Of a stretch of 64,000 bases of DNA, positions 25,457 to 34,249 are shown piece by piece; the first letter of the stretch is position 1; each line of letters begins with the position of its first letter. Position numbers and translations under genes: made by a program. The DNA is taken from assembly GCA_009775095.1 (NCBI GenBank), contig VSOZ01000002.1, forward strand, positions 192,758 to 256,757, in the 5' to 3' direction. Source of the stretch: Muribaculum sp. GTDB lineage: Bacteria; Bacteroidota; Bacteroidia; Bacteroidales; Muribaculaceae. The notes below the pieces were generated by a model, which was not told where the DNA came from, ran no database searches, and saw only the letters and a list, made by a program, of their open reading frames with translations.

Positions 25457-28228
25457 ATGGAATACAATCACAGAGACATAGAGAGCCGCTGGCAGAAATA
25501 TTGGAAAGAAAACAATGTGTATAAAGCCGAAATAGACAAGTCGAGGCCTAAGTTTTATGTTCTCGATATGTTTCCCTATCCGTCGGGAGCCGGCCTTCAT
25601 GTAGGTCATCCGCTCGGATATATAGCAAGCGACATTTTTTCGCGTTACAAGCGTCTGCAGGGCTTTAACGTGCTCCATCCCATGGGTTATGACTCTTACG
25701 GACTTCCGGCCGAGCAGTATGCCATACAGACCGGGCAGCATCCCGAGGTCACAACCCGTCAGAATATAGACCGCTACCGCAGCCAGCTTGACAAAATAGG
25801 ATTCTGCTATGACTGGGACCGCGAGATAAAGACTTGTGATCCGGAGTATTATAAGTGGACACAGTGGGCTTTCATGCAGATGTTCAACAGCTATTATGAC
25901 AAAAATGCCGACAAGGCTATGCCTATAGCCGGTCTTGTGGCCGAGTTTGAGAAAAATGGTACAAAAGATGTGAATGCCGCCTGTGGAAAAGATCTTCAGT
26001 TTACCGCTGACGAATGGAAGGCTTACTCCGAGAAGGAGAAAAACGATGTATTGATGAATTACCGCATAGCCTATCTCGGCAATACGATGGTGAACTGGTG
26101 TCCGAAACTCGGCACCGTGCTTGCCAATGACGAGGTGAGCGAGGGACTGTCGATAAGAGGCGGTTATCCGGTAGAGCAGAAACTAATGTATCAGTGGTGT
26201 CTTCGTGTGTCGGCTTATGCGCAGCGTCTGCTTGACGGTCTTGACCGCATAGACTGGACCGACTCTCTTAAAGAGACCCAGCGCAACTGGATAGGCCGTT
26301 CCGAAGGTGCCGAGATGCGCTTCAAGATAGCTGACAGTGATGTGGAGCTTGAGATATTCACTACACGTGCCGATACTGTATTCGGTGTCACTTTCATGGT
26401 ACTCGCTCCTGAAAGCGCATACGTTGATATGATTACCACTCTTGACCGTAAGGAGGCTGTCGAGGCTTATATAAACGAAGTCAAGCACAAGACCGAGCGT
26501 GAGCGCATGATCGAGAAGAATGTCTCCGGTGTATTTACCGGAGCTTATGCCATAAATCCTCTTACAGGCAAAAAAATACCTGTATGGGTGAGCGATTATG
26601 TGCTTGCAGGATACGGTACGGGTGCCATTATGGCTGTGCCGGCTCATGACAGCCGCGACTATGCCTTTGCAAAGCATTTCGACCTGCCTGTCATACCGCT
26701 TATCGAGGGTTGCGACGTAAGCGAAGAGAGTTTTGATGCCAAGTCCGGTAAAATGATAAACTCCGCCGGTGAGGAACTCAATCTTAACGGCATGGAGGTC
26801 AAGGACGCCATAGCCGCCACAAAACGCTTTATCGAAAAGAAGGGTATAGGCAAAGTGAAGGTAAATTACCGTTTGCGCGATGCCATATTCAGCCGTCAGC
26901 GTTATTGGGGCGAGCCGTTCCCCGTATATTACAAGGACGGCATACCTCATCTGCTTGACGAGAGCAAGCTGCCGCTGCTTCTGCCTGAAGTGGACAAATT
27001 TCTACCTACCGAAACCGGTGAGCCTCCGCTGGGACGTGCTAAAGAGTGGCATACCGAGGACGGCTATCAGCTTGAACTGAATACCATGCCCGGTTTTGCC
27101 GGTTCGTCGGCTTACTATCTGCGTTATATGGATCCGCACAACGACAAGGCGCTCGTGTCGGAAGAGGCCAACTCCTACTGGCAGGATGTGGATTTATATA
27201 TAGGCGGTACGGAGCATGCCACAGGACACCTTATATACAGCCGTTTCTGGAATAAATTTCTTTACGACCTCGGCAAGGTGGTAAAGGATGAGCCGTTCAA
27301 GAAACTCATAAATCAGGGCATGATACAGGGTCGCTCCAACTTCGTATACCGTATTAAAGACACCAATACTTTTGTGTCGTCGGGTCTGAAGAAGGATTAC
27401 GATGTGACCCCCATACATGTTGATGTAAATATAGTAAGCAACGACATACTTGACGTAGACCGGTTCCGCGCATGGCGTCCGGAATTCAATGATGCGGAGT
27501 TCATACTCGAGGACGGCAAATATGTGTGCGGCTACGCGGTTGAGAAGATGTCCAAGTCCATGTTCAATGTGGTCAATCCCGATGACATAGTGGAGCGCTA
27601 CGGAGCCGATACGCTTCGTCTGTACGAGATGTTCCTCGGTCCGCTGGAGCAGAGCAAGCCGTGGGACACCAACGGCATAGACGGTGTAAACCGCTTCCTG
27701 AAGCGTCTGTGGGGACTTTTCTACAAAGGCGATACAATGCTTGTAAACGATGACAAACCTTCGAAAGAGGCTCTTAAAGCGCTTCACAAGCTTATTAAAA
27801 AAGTAACTTGGGATATAGAGAACTTCTCTTACAACACATCGATAGCCGCCTTCATGATATGCGTCAATGATCTTACCTCGATGAAGTGTCACAGCAAGGA
27901 GGTGCTCGAACAGCTGCTTGTGGTACTTGCTCCCTTCGCTCCTCATATCACGGAGGAACTATGGCATGCCATCGGCAATTCAGGCAGCATATGCGACGCA
28001 AAGTGGCCGGAGCACAATGAAGACTATCTTAAGGAGGACACTGTGACTATGGCGGTGTCATTCAACGGTAAGGCGCGCTTCAATATCGAGGTAGCGGCCG
28101 ATACTCCCCGTGAAGAGGTCGAGAAGATAGCTCTCGAACATGAAGGTGCGGCCAAGTGGCTTGAAGGGAAGTCGGTGAAGAAGATTATCGTCGTTTCCGG
28201 AAAGATAGTGAACATAGTTATAGGATAA
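25457..28228 (+). CDS. leuS: leucyl-tRNA synthetase
   Basis: 923 residues. Class I motifs are intact: HVGH in PSGAGLHVGHPLGY (about residue 47) and KMSKS in EKMSKSMFNV (about 702). The editing domain is present, with TRADTVFGVTFMVLAPE and YGTGAIMAVPAHDSRD. A Bacteroidota-type insertion (about 635-695) precedes KMSKS. The length is normal. It sits between nadA and rdgB with short gaps, in one operon. Confidence 0.97.
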   Translation: MEYNHRDIESRWQKYWKENNVYKAEIDKSRPKFYVLDMFPYPSGAGLHVGHPLGYIASDIFSRYKRLQGFNVLHPMGYDSYGLPAEQYAIQTGQHPEVTTRQNIDRYRSQLDKIGFCYDWDREIKTCDPEYYKWTQWAFMQMFNSYYDKNADKAMPIAGLVAEFEKNGTKDVNAACGKDLQFTADEWKAYSEKEKNDVLMNYRIAYLGNTMVNWCPKLGTVLANDEVSEGLSIRGGYPVEQKLMYQWCLRVSAYAQRLLDGLDRIDWTDSLKETQRNWIGRSEGAEMRFKIADSDVELEIFTTRADTVFGVTFMVLAPESAYVDMITTLDRKEAVEAYINEVKHKTERERMIEKNVSGVFTGAYAINPLTGKKIPVWVSDYVLAGYGTGAIMAVPAHDSRDYAFAKHFDLPVIPLIEGCDVSEESFDAKSGKMINSAGEELNLNGMEVKDAIAATKRFIEKKGIGKVKVNYRLRDAIFSRQRYWGEPFPVYYKDGIPHLLDESKLPLLLPEVDKFLPTETGEPPLGRAKEWHTEDGYQLELNTMPGFAGSSAYYLRYMDPHNDKALVSEEANSYWQDVDLYIGGTEHATGHLIYSRFWNKFLYDLGKVVKDEPFKKLINQGMIQGRSNFVYRIKDTNTFVSSGLKKDYDVTPIHVDVNIVSNDILDVDRFRAWRPEFNDAEFILEDGKYVCGYAVEKMSKSMFNVVNPDDIVERYGADTLRLYEMFLGPLEQSKPWDTNGIDGVNRFLKRLWGLFYKGDTMLVNDDKPSKEALKALHKLIKKVTWDIENFSYNTSIAAFMICVNDLTSMKCHSKEVLEQLLVVLAPFAPHITEELWHAIGNSGSICDAKWPEHNEDYLKEDTVTMAVSFNGKARFNIEVAADTPREEVEKIALEHEGAAKWLEGKSVKKIIVVSGKIVNIVIG

Positions 28229-28254
28229 AACAATAATTACAAAATATATCGCTC

Positions 28255-28833
28255 ATGACGAGAAAAATAGTGTTTGCCACCAATAACGCTCATAAACTTG
28301 AAGAGATAAGAGCCATACTCGGTGAAGATTTTCAAGTGCTCGGTCTGAGCGATATAGGATGTAACGAGGATATACCCGAGACCGCCGATACTCTTGAGGG
28401 AAATGCCGAGATAAAGGCACGATATGTAAAGGAGCATTACGGCTATGACTGCTTCGCCGATGACACGGGTCTTGAGGTCGAAGCGCTTGACGGTGCTCCC
28501 GGGGTGTATTCGGCGCGCTATGCCGGTCCCGGCCATGACTCGGCGGCAAATGTGGCTCTGCTGATGAAAAATCTGGCGGGGGAGAGCAATCGGAACGCGC
28601 GTTTCCGCACTGTCATAGCACTTGTTGAGGGCGATAGACTGACTCTCGTAGACGGTGTGGTAAAGGGCCGTATTATAGATGAACTGCGTGGCGACAACGG
28701 CTTCGGCTATGACCCTGTATTTGTTCCGGAGGGTTATGACATGACATTTGCCGAGATGGACTCGAAGGAGAAGAATTCGATAAGCCACAGAGCACGTGCT
28801 ACCGCCAAACTAAAGGATATACTTGTCAGTTGA
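28255..28833 (+). CDS. rdgB: XTP/dITP pyrophosphatase (RdgB/HAM1)
   Basis: 192 residues. It hydrolyses non-canonical purine triphosphates. The family start FATNNAHKLEEI, the metal/substrate motif DDTGLEVEALDGAPGVYSARYAG, and the late FGYDPVFVPEG and ISHRARA are all present. It begins 26 bp after leuS. Its stop codon overlaps the TTG start of porZ (TTGA), coupling the two genes. Confidence 0.96.
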   Translation: MTRKIVFATNNAHKLEEIRAILGEDFQVLGLSDIGCNEDIPETADTLEGNAEIKARYVKEHYGYDCFADDTGLEVEALDGAPGVYSARYAGPGHDSAANVALLMKNLAGESNRNARFRTVIALVEGDRLTLVDGVVKGRIIDELRGDNGFGYDPVFVPEGYDMTFAEMDSKEKNSISHRARATAKLKDILVS

Positions 28834-31247
28834 CAGCCGTGGCGTTAAGTTTCAGGTCCGTTGTATCGGCTGTTAAGTTGTCGGTACTGTCGTTATGTAT
28901 CATGATGACATGTACGTTGACGGTACATGCCGATGTGCCGGTAGGGGAGTGGCGCTACTATAACAATTACGGCCCGAACACTTATAAGGTGGTCGACAGC
29001 AAGGATAAAGTATATTATATATGCGACCGTAATCTGTATGGTTACGATAAAAAAAGCGGCGAAACTTACGGCTATAACCTCGTTAACGGATTGAGTGATG
29101 TAGCGGTCGACGATATCTTTTACAATAATGCTCTCGGACTGCTTGTCGTGCTGTATGACAACGGCAATATCGACGTTATTACCGATAAGGGCGATATTGT
29201 GAATATAGGAGATATTAAAGATGCCTCGCAAATCGGCGACCGTTCGCTTAACGATGTGGCTTTTTCAGGCAGTGATTGTTATGTGGCCGGTAATTTCGGC
29301 ATTGTAATGATAGACCTGAAGAATTTTCTTGTTAAGGAGTCGGCCATATTCAACCGACCGGTGTCGGCCATTACTGTTACCGACGGCAAACTTGTCGTGT
29401 CGGTTGACGGGCGTCTTATGTATAAACCCGATGATGTGCGTCTCACAGATATAGACCGTTATGTGGCTTTGGATCAACTTGAAGCCGTGTCTATGGAGTC
29501 GGTATCGGACAGGCTTGTTATTGCCGTTGACGGCAAGGATTCATACTCTGTGGAGATTGATTTTACCGCCGGTAAATCAGTGAAAAAGAGGATAGCCGGA
29601 GTTTCGGATTATGTAATGATGTGCGGTGACAAAGCTCTCTTGGCTAACCGTGACGAATATTGCATAGTAGACACTGACGGTGTTGTAACTATACATAAAA
29701 TACCTGAAAGTCTAAAAAAACAGGGCAATACACGCTGTCACTCGATAAAGGATGACGCCGGCATGTGGTATATAAATACCTCCGGACTCGGACACTTTAC
29801 CGCTGACGGAGCTGTCGATGTTTCTCCCGTAAGACCTCAGGCCACGTTTCTTGACACCGGCGCTTGGTATATCGCCGCCGATCCTCTGAATGACAAAATT
29901 TATGTGTCAAACCGCAGTTCGCGAAATGACCTTCGTTTTTATAATGAGAACGGCCCTATGACGCTGACTGAGATTGAAGGCGGTTTTGCACGCGATATTA
30001 CGCCGTCGGCCGAGGAGGTGACACTGCGTAACCATAACTCGGGCGGCAAGCTCAAAACAGGCTTCAATATGGCTGTTGACCGTAAAGAGGAGGGTGTGAC
30101 CTATATAGGTACTTGGTATGAAGGCATATTCAGATTTAAGGACGGTCAGCAGACCGATAAATATGACTGGACAAATATGCCTGCCCGGCTTGATTATATA
30201 CTCGCTTTTCCGGCCGTTGCCATAGACTTGCAGAACAATCTGTGGTGTTATGGCTACAATGCCAAAGGCGAGATTACGGTAGCTGTACTGCCTGACTCCC
30301 GGCGTACTCCCGGAAGTGTCACCGCCGCTGACTGGATACTGCTTGACATAGAGGGTTTCGGCTCGTTTGATGCCCGAAATACCATAATACTGCCGTGTAT
30401 GTCGCCGCATAATAAGAATATAGTGCTTATATCCGACGGGTACCGCGACCGTAATCTTGTCACATATTATACCGGTGCCGATGTAGAGAGTACTTCCGAT
30501 GACCGATATAATGTACGTAATATGTTTTATGACCAAGACGGTAAGCCTTTCGGTCCGGTATGTATTTTCTCTATGGCTGAGGATAAGTCGGGAGCCGTAT
30601 GGGTAGGCACCGATGACGGAGTTTTTGTTATCAGAGAACCTGCCGATATGCTTGACGAGAATTGCCGTATAGAGCGGGTGAAGGTGCCGAGAAACGACGG
30701 TACGTCATATGCCGACTATCTGCTCGGCAACATGAATGTTACGGCCGTGTCGGTCGACGGAAGCAATCGTAAATGGTTAGGTACAAACAGTTCGGGTGTT
30801 TATGTGGTAAGCGCCGACGGCAAGGAGATACTCGACAACTTCAATACCTCCAACGGTTTTCTGCCTTCTGACGAAGTACTGTCGCTTCTCTGTGACCCTC
30901 GCGGTAACTCGGTTTATATAGGCACACGTGCGGGAGTGGTTGAGTATGGCTGTGACGCTCTTCCGGCTTCTGATGATTATTCGGAAATATCGGCCTATCC
31001 CAATCCGGTACGCCCCGGCTATGCAGGTGACGTGGTTATAAAAGGGCTGAAAGAAGACTCACTTGTCAAGATAGCCGATGCTGCCGGAAACGTGTTTTAT
31101 CAGACCCGCTCGCAGGGGGGAATGGCGCGTTGGAATGTTGCTTCGTCGTCAGGTAAACGCGCGGCTACGGGAGTATATTATGTACTTGTGTCATCGGCCG
31201 ACGGCGCGCATGAAAGTGCCGTGACAAAAATATTGGTTGTAAATTAA
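28830..31247 (+). CDS. porZ: type IX secretion protein PorZ (two beta-propellers plus CTD)
   Basis: 805 residues. PorZ is a surface component of the type IX secretion attachment complex that delivers anionic LPS to the sortase PorU. The start GEWRYYNNYGPNTYKVVDSKD and propeller repeats such as GLSDVAVDDIFYNN are the PorZ pattern. The C-terminus (ISAYPNPVRPGYAGDVVIKGL ... KILVVN) is a type IX C-terminal domain. A TTG start at 28830 is chosen because it gives a full signal peptide ending at TVHA and overlaps the rdgB stop. A GTG nine bases later is an alternative. Its presence implies the organism has type IX secretion. Confidence 0.9.
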   Translation: MTAVALSFRSVVSAVKLSVLSLCIMMTCTLTVHADVPVGEWRYYNNYGPNTYKVVDSKDKVYYICDRNLYGYDKKSGETYGYNLVNGLSDVAVDDIFYNNALGLLVVLYDNGNIDVITDKGDIVNIGDIKDASQIGDRSLNDVAFSGSDCYVAGNFGIVMIDLKNFLVKESAIFNRPVSAITVTDGKLVVSVDGRLMYKPDDVRLTDIDRYVALDQLEAVSMESVSDRLVIAVDGKDSYSVEIDFTAGKSVKKRIAGVSDYVMMCGDKALLANRDEYCIVDTDGVVTIHKIPESLKKQGNTRCHSIKDDAGMWYINTSGLGHFTADGAVDVSPVRPQATFLDTGAWYIAADPLNDKIYVSNRSSRNDLRFYNENGPMTLTEIEGGFARDITPSAEEVTLRNHNSGGKLKTGFNMAVDRKEEGVTYIGTWYEGIFRFKDGQQTDKYDWTNMPARLDYILAFPAVAIDLQNNLWCYGYNAKGEITVAVLPDSRRTPGSVTAADWILLDIEGFGSFDARNTIILPCMSPHNKNIVLISDGYRDRNLVTYYTGADVESTSDDRYNVRNMFYDQDGKPFGPVCIFSMAEDKSGAVWVGTDDGVFVIREPADMLDENCRIERVKVPRNDGTSYADYLLGNMNVTAVSVDGSNRKWLGTNSSGVYVVSADGKEILDNFNTSNGFLPSDEVLSLLCDPRGNSVYIGTRAGVVEYGCDALPASDDYSEISAYPNPVRPGYAGDVVIKGLKEDSLVKIADAAGNVFYQTRSQGGMARWNVASSSGKRAATGVYYVLVSSADGAHESAVTKILVVN

Positions 31248-31285
31248 AAAAGTAAAAAATATGTATTTATTTCCGTCCAAATAGC

Positions 31286-31293
31286 TATATTTG
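31286..31293 (+). promoter_or_regulatory. -7 box ahead of the 31.3-kb hypothetical gene
   Basis: TATATTTG, about 36 bases ahead of the ATG at 31329. No clear -33 TTG. Confidence 0.4.
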
Positions 31294-31328
31294 GCGTTAA
31301 TAAACAGAGCCTATAATTGTAGTTGATT

Positions 31329-31850
31329 ATGAAACTGAAATATATTGATGAAAACGATAAATGTTACGGCATAACCGGTATGGCCATAAGTATGGTGGTG
31401 TGGGATGCCGAAAATGTGCTTGCGGCCGTATCGCTTGATTCTCCCGCCGATGAAACGGTCGAGTTTACTCCCGATTTCTATTACAACGGCAATCCGGGAC
31501 TGTCGGCCAAAGTATCGTGGAATCATATATTGCAGCATTATCAGGTGACTATGGGAATGCTTTTGGGCAACATACTATGTCGCAGTTACGTGCTTCATCA
31601 CAATGACGTCACTGCCGACATGCGCAAGGAACTTCTTGAGCTTTTCGATAACGAAGGACGCGAGACATGCTCCCTTGAAAGCGACGAGATAGAGCGCTTG
31701 TTCAACAAGAGCTACAATTATCTTTACCGCGTGTTTAATCATACGGGTGTTCAGGAGGTGGCCCATGATTTCGCACGTGAGCTGAAGAAGCACCGCAGGC
31801 TTACGCGCGGTGAGGTTATCGAGCAGCTTCGATCGCTCAACATGCTTTAA
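31329..31850 (+). CDS. conserved hypothetical protein (Bacteroidales type)
   Basis: 173 residues from the ATG at 31329; a TTG two codons upstream is less likely. Soluble, no signal peptide. N-terminal half beta-rich (AISMVVWDAENVLAAVSLD, VEFTPDFYYNGNPGLSAK); C-terminal half helical and basic (VAHDFARELKKHRRLTRGEVIEQLRSLN). It looks like a familiar single-copy Bacteroidales protein without assigned function. It is convergent with the DUF4294 gene, 9 bp away. Confidence 0.75.
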   Translation: MKLKYIDENDKCYGITGMAISMVVWDAENVLAAVSLDSPADETVEFTPDFYYNGNPGLSAKVSWNHILQHYQVTMGMLLGNILCRSYVLHHNDVTADMRKELLELFDNEGRETCSLESDEIERLFNKSYNYLYRVFNHTGVQEVAHDFARELKKHRRLTRGEVIEQLRSLNML

Positions 31851-31859
31851 ATACGGAGT

Positions 31860-32492
31860 TTAGAGTTGTCCTTGCTCCACCATGACGCATACACGTTCTA
31901 TTATTGCGTCATCCTTGTCCTTATCGGGGCGATAGGCGCTTTTGAGGTTTACGCCGAAGAAGCGTCCGAATGTCTGCCAGAATCCGGCACGAAACGTGCC
32001 TAAAAAGGCTTTCAGTATCGAATAGCTGCTCTGGTTGGTCTCACGGTTTATCAGTTTGACAAGCATTTTGCCCTGCGACTTGGTAAACTTTTTAAGCTCC
32101 GGTTTATATTGGGCAAATATCTCTTTCTCCATCTGAGCCAGATACTCCTCGCGCTCTTTCTGGGTAGGGAATGTCTCTATGTATTCATACGTTTCAAGCA
32201 GTGTTTCGGCTATGAGTTTGGCGTAGGGTAGAGTGCGCTTCACATCGCGCACCGTGCGCCAGTAAAATTGCTCCTGCTTCTTGTTTTTGAATTTAAGCTG
32301 TGGAAATACAGTGATATTGTTGAGCACGACCATCATAAGGGTATCGCCATGTTCGTCGACAAAATGATATCGGCCCTTGACCTCTTTCTGTCGCGGATCG
32401 GGAGGCAGCGGCACACCGTTGGCGTCGGTATTCTGCGCACCGGCACCAAGCATCCCCGTCATTATTATCAACAGAAAGAAAAATATCCTCAT
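31860..32492 (-). CDS. DUF4294-family exported protein
   Basis: 210 residues with a signal peptide (IFFFLLIIMTGMLGAGAQ). The body (DTLMMVVLNNITVFPQLKFKNKKQEQFYWRTVRDVKRTLPYAKL) matches the DUF4294 family, a Bacteroidota-specific periplasmic family of unknown role. The helical C-terminus LVKLINRETNQSSYSILKAFLGTFRAGFWQTFGRFFGVNLK is typical. It lies 46 bp downstream of nadB on the same strand and may be co-transcribed with it. Confidence 0.85.
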   Translation of the reverse strand: MRIFFFLLIIMTGMLGAGAQNTDANGVPLPPDPRQKEVKGRYHFVDEHGDTLMMVVLNNITVFPQLKFKNKKQEQFYWRTVRDVKRTLPYAKLIAETLLETYEYIETFPTQKEREEYLAQMEKEIFAQYKPELKKFTKSQGKMLVKLINRETNQSSYSILKAFLGTFRAGFWQTFGRFFGVNLKSAYRPDKDKDDAIIERVCVMVEQGQL

Positions 32493-32538
32493 ATGTTATA
32501 TAACGCTGTGTGTCCCCTTAATTGTATATTAATGAATG

Positions 32539-34110
32539 TTAATGGTTTACATGGGGATAATCGACAGTGTAGTGCAGTCCGCGCGACTCTTTGCGTTCCA
32601 TAGCCTGACGCATTATGAGGTATCCTACGTTGATTATGTTGCGCAGCTCGCATATCTCGCGGCTCGCTTTGGAGCGCTTGAACAGGCGTTCGGTCTCCTC
32701 GTAGAGTATGTCAAGACGGTTCCAAGCACGTTTTAATCGCAGATCGCTGCGTACTATGCCCACGTAAGTCGACATTATCTGTCCCACTTCCTTTATGCTC
32801 TGCGTTATAAGCACCATCTCCTCGGGATGACGAGTACCTTCGTCATTCCACTCCGGCACGTCATGACGATAGGTATAGTGGTCCTTGACCTCCATTGCGT
32901 GGCGGGCCGCCGCGTCAGCGTATACTACCGCTTCTATCAGTGAGTTTGATGCCAGTCGGTTGCCTCCGTGAAGTCCGGTGCACGAGCATTCACCCACCGC
33001 ATACAGACGCTTGATCGACGACTCTCCGTTGGTGTCCACTTTTATACCGCCGCAAAGATAATGGGCTGCCGGAGCCACAGGTATGTAGTCTTTTGTTATG
33101 TCGATGCCGAGCGACAGACACTTCTGGTATATGTTGGGGAAGTGCTTCTTGGTCTCTTCCGGATCCTTGTGGGTCACGTCGAGATATACATGGTCGTCGC
33201 CGTAGAGCTTCATTTCCGAGTCTATGGCGCGGGCCACTATATCGCGCGGTGCGAGCGACAGACGCGGGTCATACTTGTGCATGAACTCTTCGCCGCGCAG
33301 ATTGCGCAGCACCGCTCCGTAGCCTCTCATGGCCTCTGTTATAAGGAATGACGGGCGGTCGCCCGGATGATACAGCGCCGTCGGGTGAAACTGGATGAAC
33401 TCCATGTCCTTCACCGTGCCTTTGGCGCGGTATACCATGGCTATGCCGTCGCCCGTGGCTACAAGCGGGTTGGTGGTGGTGGTGTAGACCGCACCGACTC
33501 CGCCGGTGGCCATTAGTGTGACCTTGGCGAGGAAGGTGTCGACCTTTCCGGTTTCCGGGTCAAGCACATATGCGCCGTAGCATGTTATGTCGGGTGTACG
33601 GCGTGTCACTATCCTGCCCAGATGATGCTGGGTTATTATCTCGATAGCGAAGCGTCCTTCATATATGTCTATGTTTTTGTCGGCTTTCACGGCCTTTATG
33701 AGGCTCTCCTGTATTTCGGCGCCCGTATTGTCTTTGTGGTGCAGGATGCGGAATTCGGAGTGGCCCCCTTCGCGGTGCAGGTCAAAGTCGCCGTTTTCGT
33801 TTTTATCGAAGTTTACACCCCAGTCTATCAGGGCTTTTATCTGCTCCGGCGCGCCTTTCACCACTTTTTCCACAGCCTCTTTGTCGCTGAGGAAGTCGCC
33901 CGCTATCATGGTGTCTTCTATATGTTTGTCAAAGTTATCCACTTCAAGATTGGTCACTGAAGCCACACCTCCCTGAGCGAAGTAAGTGTTGGCTTCTTCA
34001 AGGCCGCTCTTGCATATAAGAGCCACTCTGCCAGTACGGGCTACTTTAAGGGCAAAACTCATGCCGGCAATACCCGATCCTATAACAAGATAATCATATT
34101 CGTAAGTCAT
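32539..34110 (-). CDS. nadB: L-aspartate oxidase
   Basis: 523 residues. The FAD-binding motif GSGIAGMSFAL lies at residues 11-21. Also present are the family blocks NTYFAQGGVASV, REGGHSEFRILHHKD and AAHYLCGGIKVDTNG. It oxidises L-aspartate to iminoaspartate for the quinolinate synthase encoded 7 kb away, using fumarate under anaerobic conditions. Start codon and -7 box are well placed. Expressed in the direction opposite to nadA. Confidence 0.95.
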   Translation of the reverse strand: MTYEYDYLVIGSGIAGMSFALKVARTGRVALICKSGLEEANTYFAQGGVASVTNLEVDNFDKHIEDTMIAGDFLSDKEAVEKVVKGAPEQIKALIDWGVNFDKNENGDFDLHREGGHSEFRILHHKDNTGAEIQESLIKAVKADKNIDIYEGRFAIEIITQHHLGRIVTRRTPDITCYGAYVLDPETGKVDTFLAKVTLMATGGVGAVYTTTTNPLVATGDGIAMVYRAKGTVKDMEFIQFHPTALYHPGDRPSFLITEAMRGYGAVLRNLRGEEFMHKYDPRLSLAPRDIVARAIDSEMKLYGDDHVYLDVTHKDPEETKKHFPNIYQKCLSLGIDITKDYIPVAPAAHYLCGGIKVDTNGESSIKRLYAVGECSCTGLHGGNRLASNSLIEAVVYADAAARHAMEVKDHYTYRHDVPEWNDEGTRHPEEMVLITQSIKEVGQIMSTYVGIVRSDLRLKRAWNRLDILYEETERLFKRSKASREICELRNIINVGYLIMRQAMERKESRGLHYTVDYPHVNH

Positions 34111-34134
34111 AGCTCAATGATTAATTATCAAGCG

Positions 34135-34222
34135 CAAAGGTAATAATTTTTGAGTAATTGACATCCAACTTCACTTTATTACCACATGATTCTTTTATCG
34201 TGGCATGATTTTTGTACCTTTG
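34135..34222. promoter_or_regulatory. divergent promoters for nadB and argS
   Basis: Minus strand -7 TACCTTTG at 34142-34135 for nadB; plus strand -7 TACCTTTG at 34215-34222 for argS. The boxes are identical and about 70 bp apart. -33 elements are less clear. Confidence 0.5.
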
Positions 34223-34249
34223 TACATTGAAACATAAAAAGATAAAGAG

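Noticed and set aside
24442..34110. nadA and nadB as one operon
   Set aside because: They are on opposite strands, 7 kb apart, each with its own promoter.
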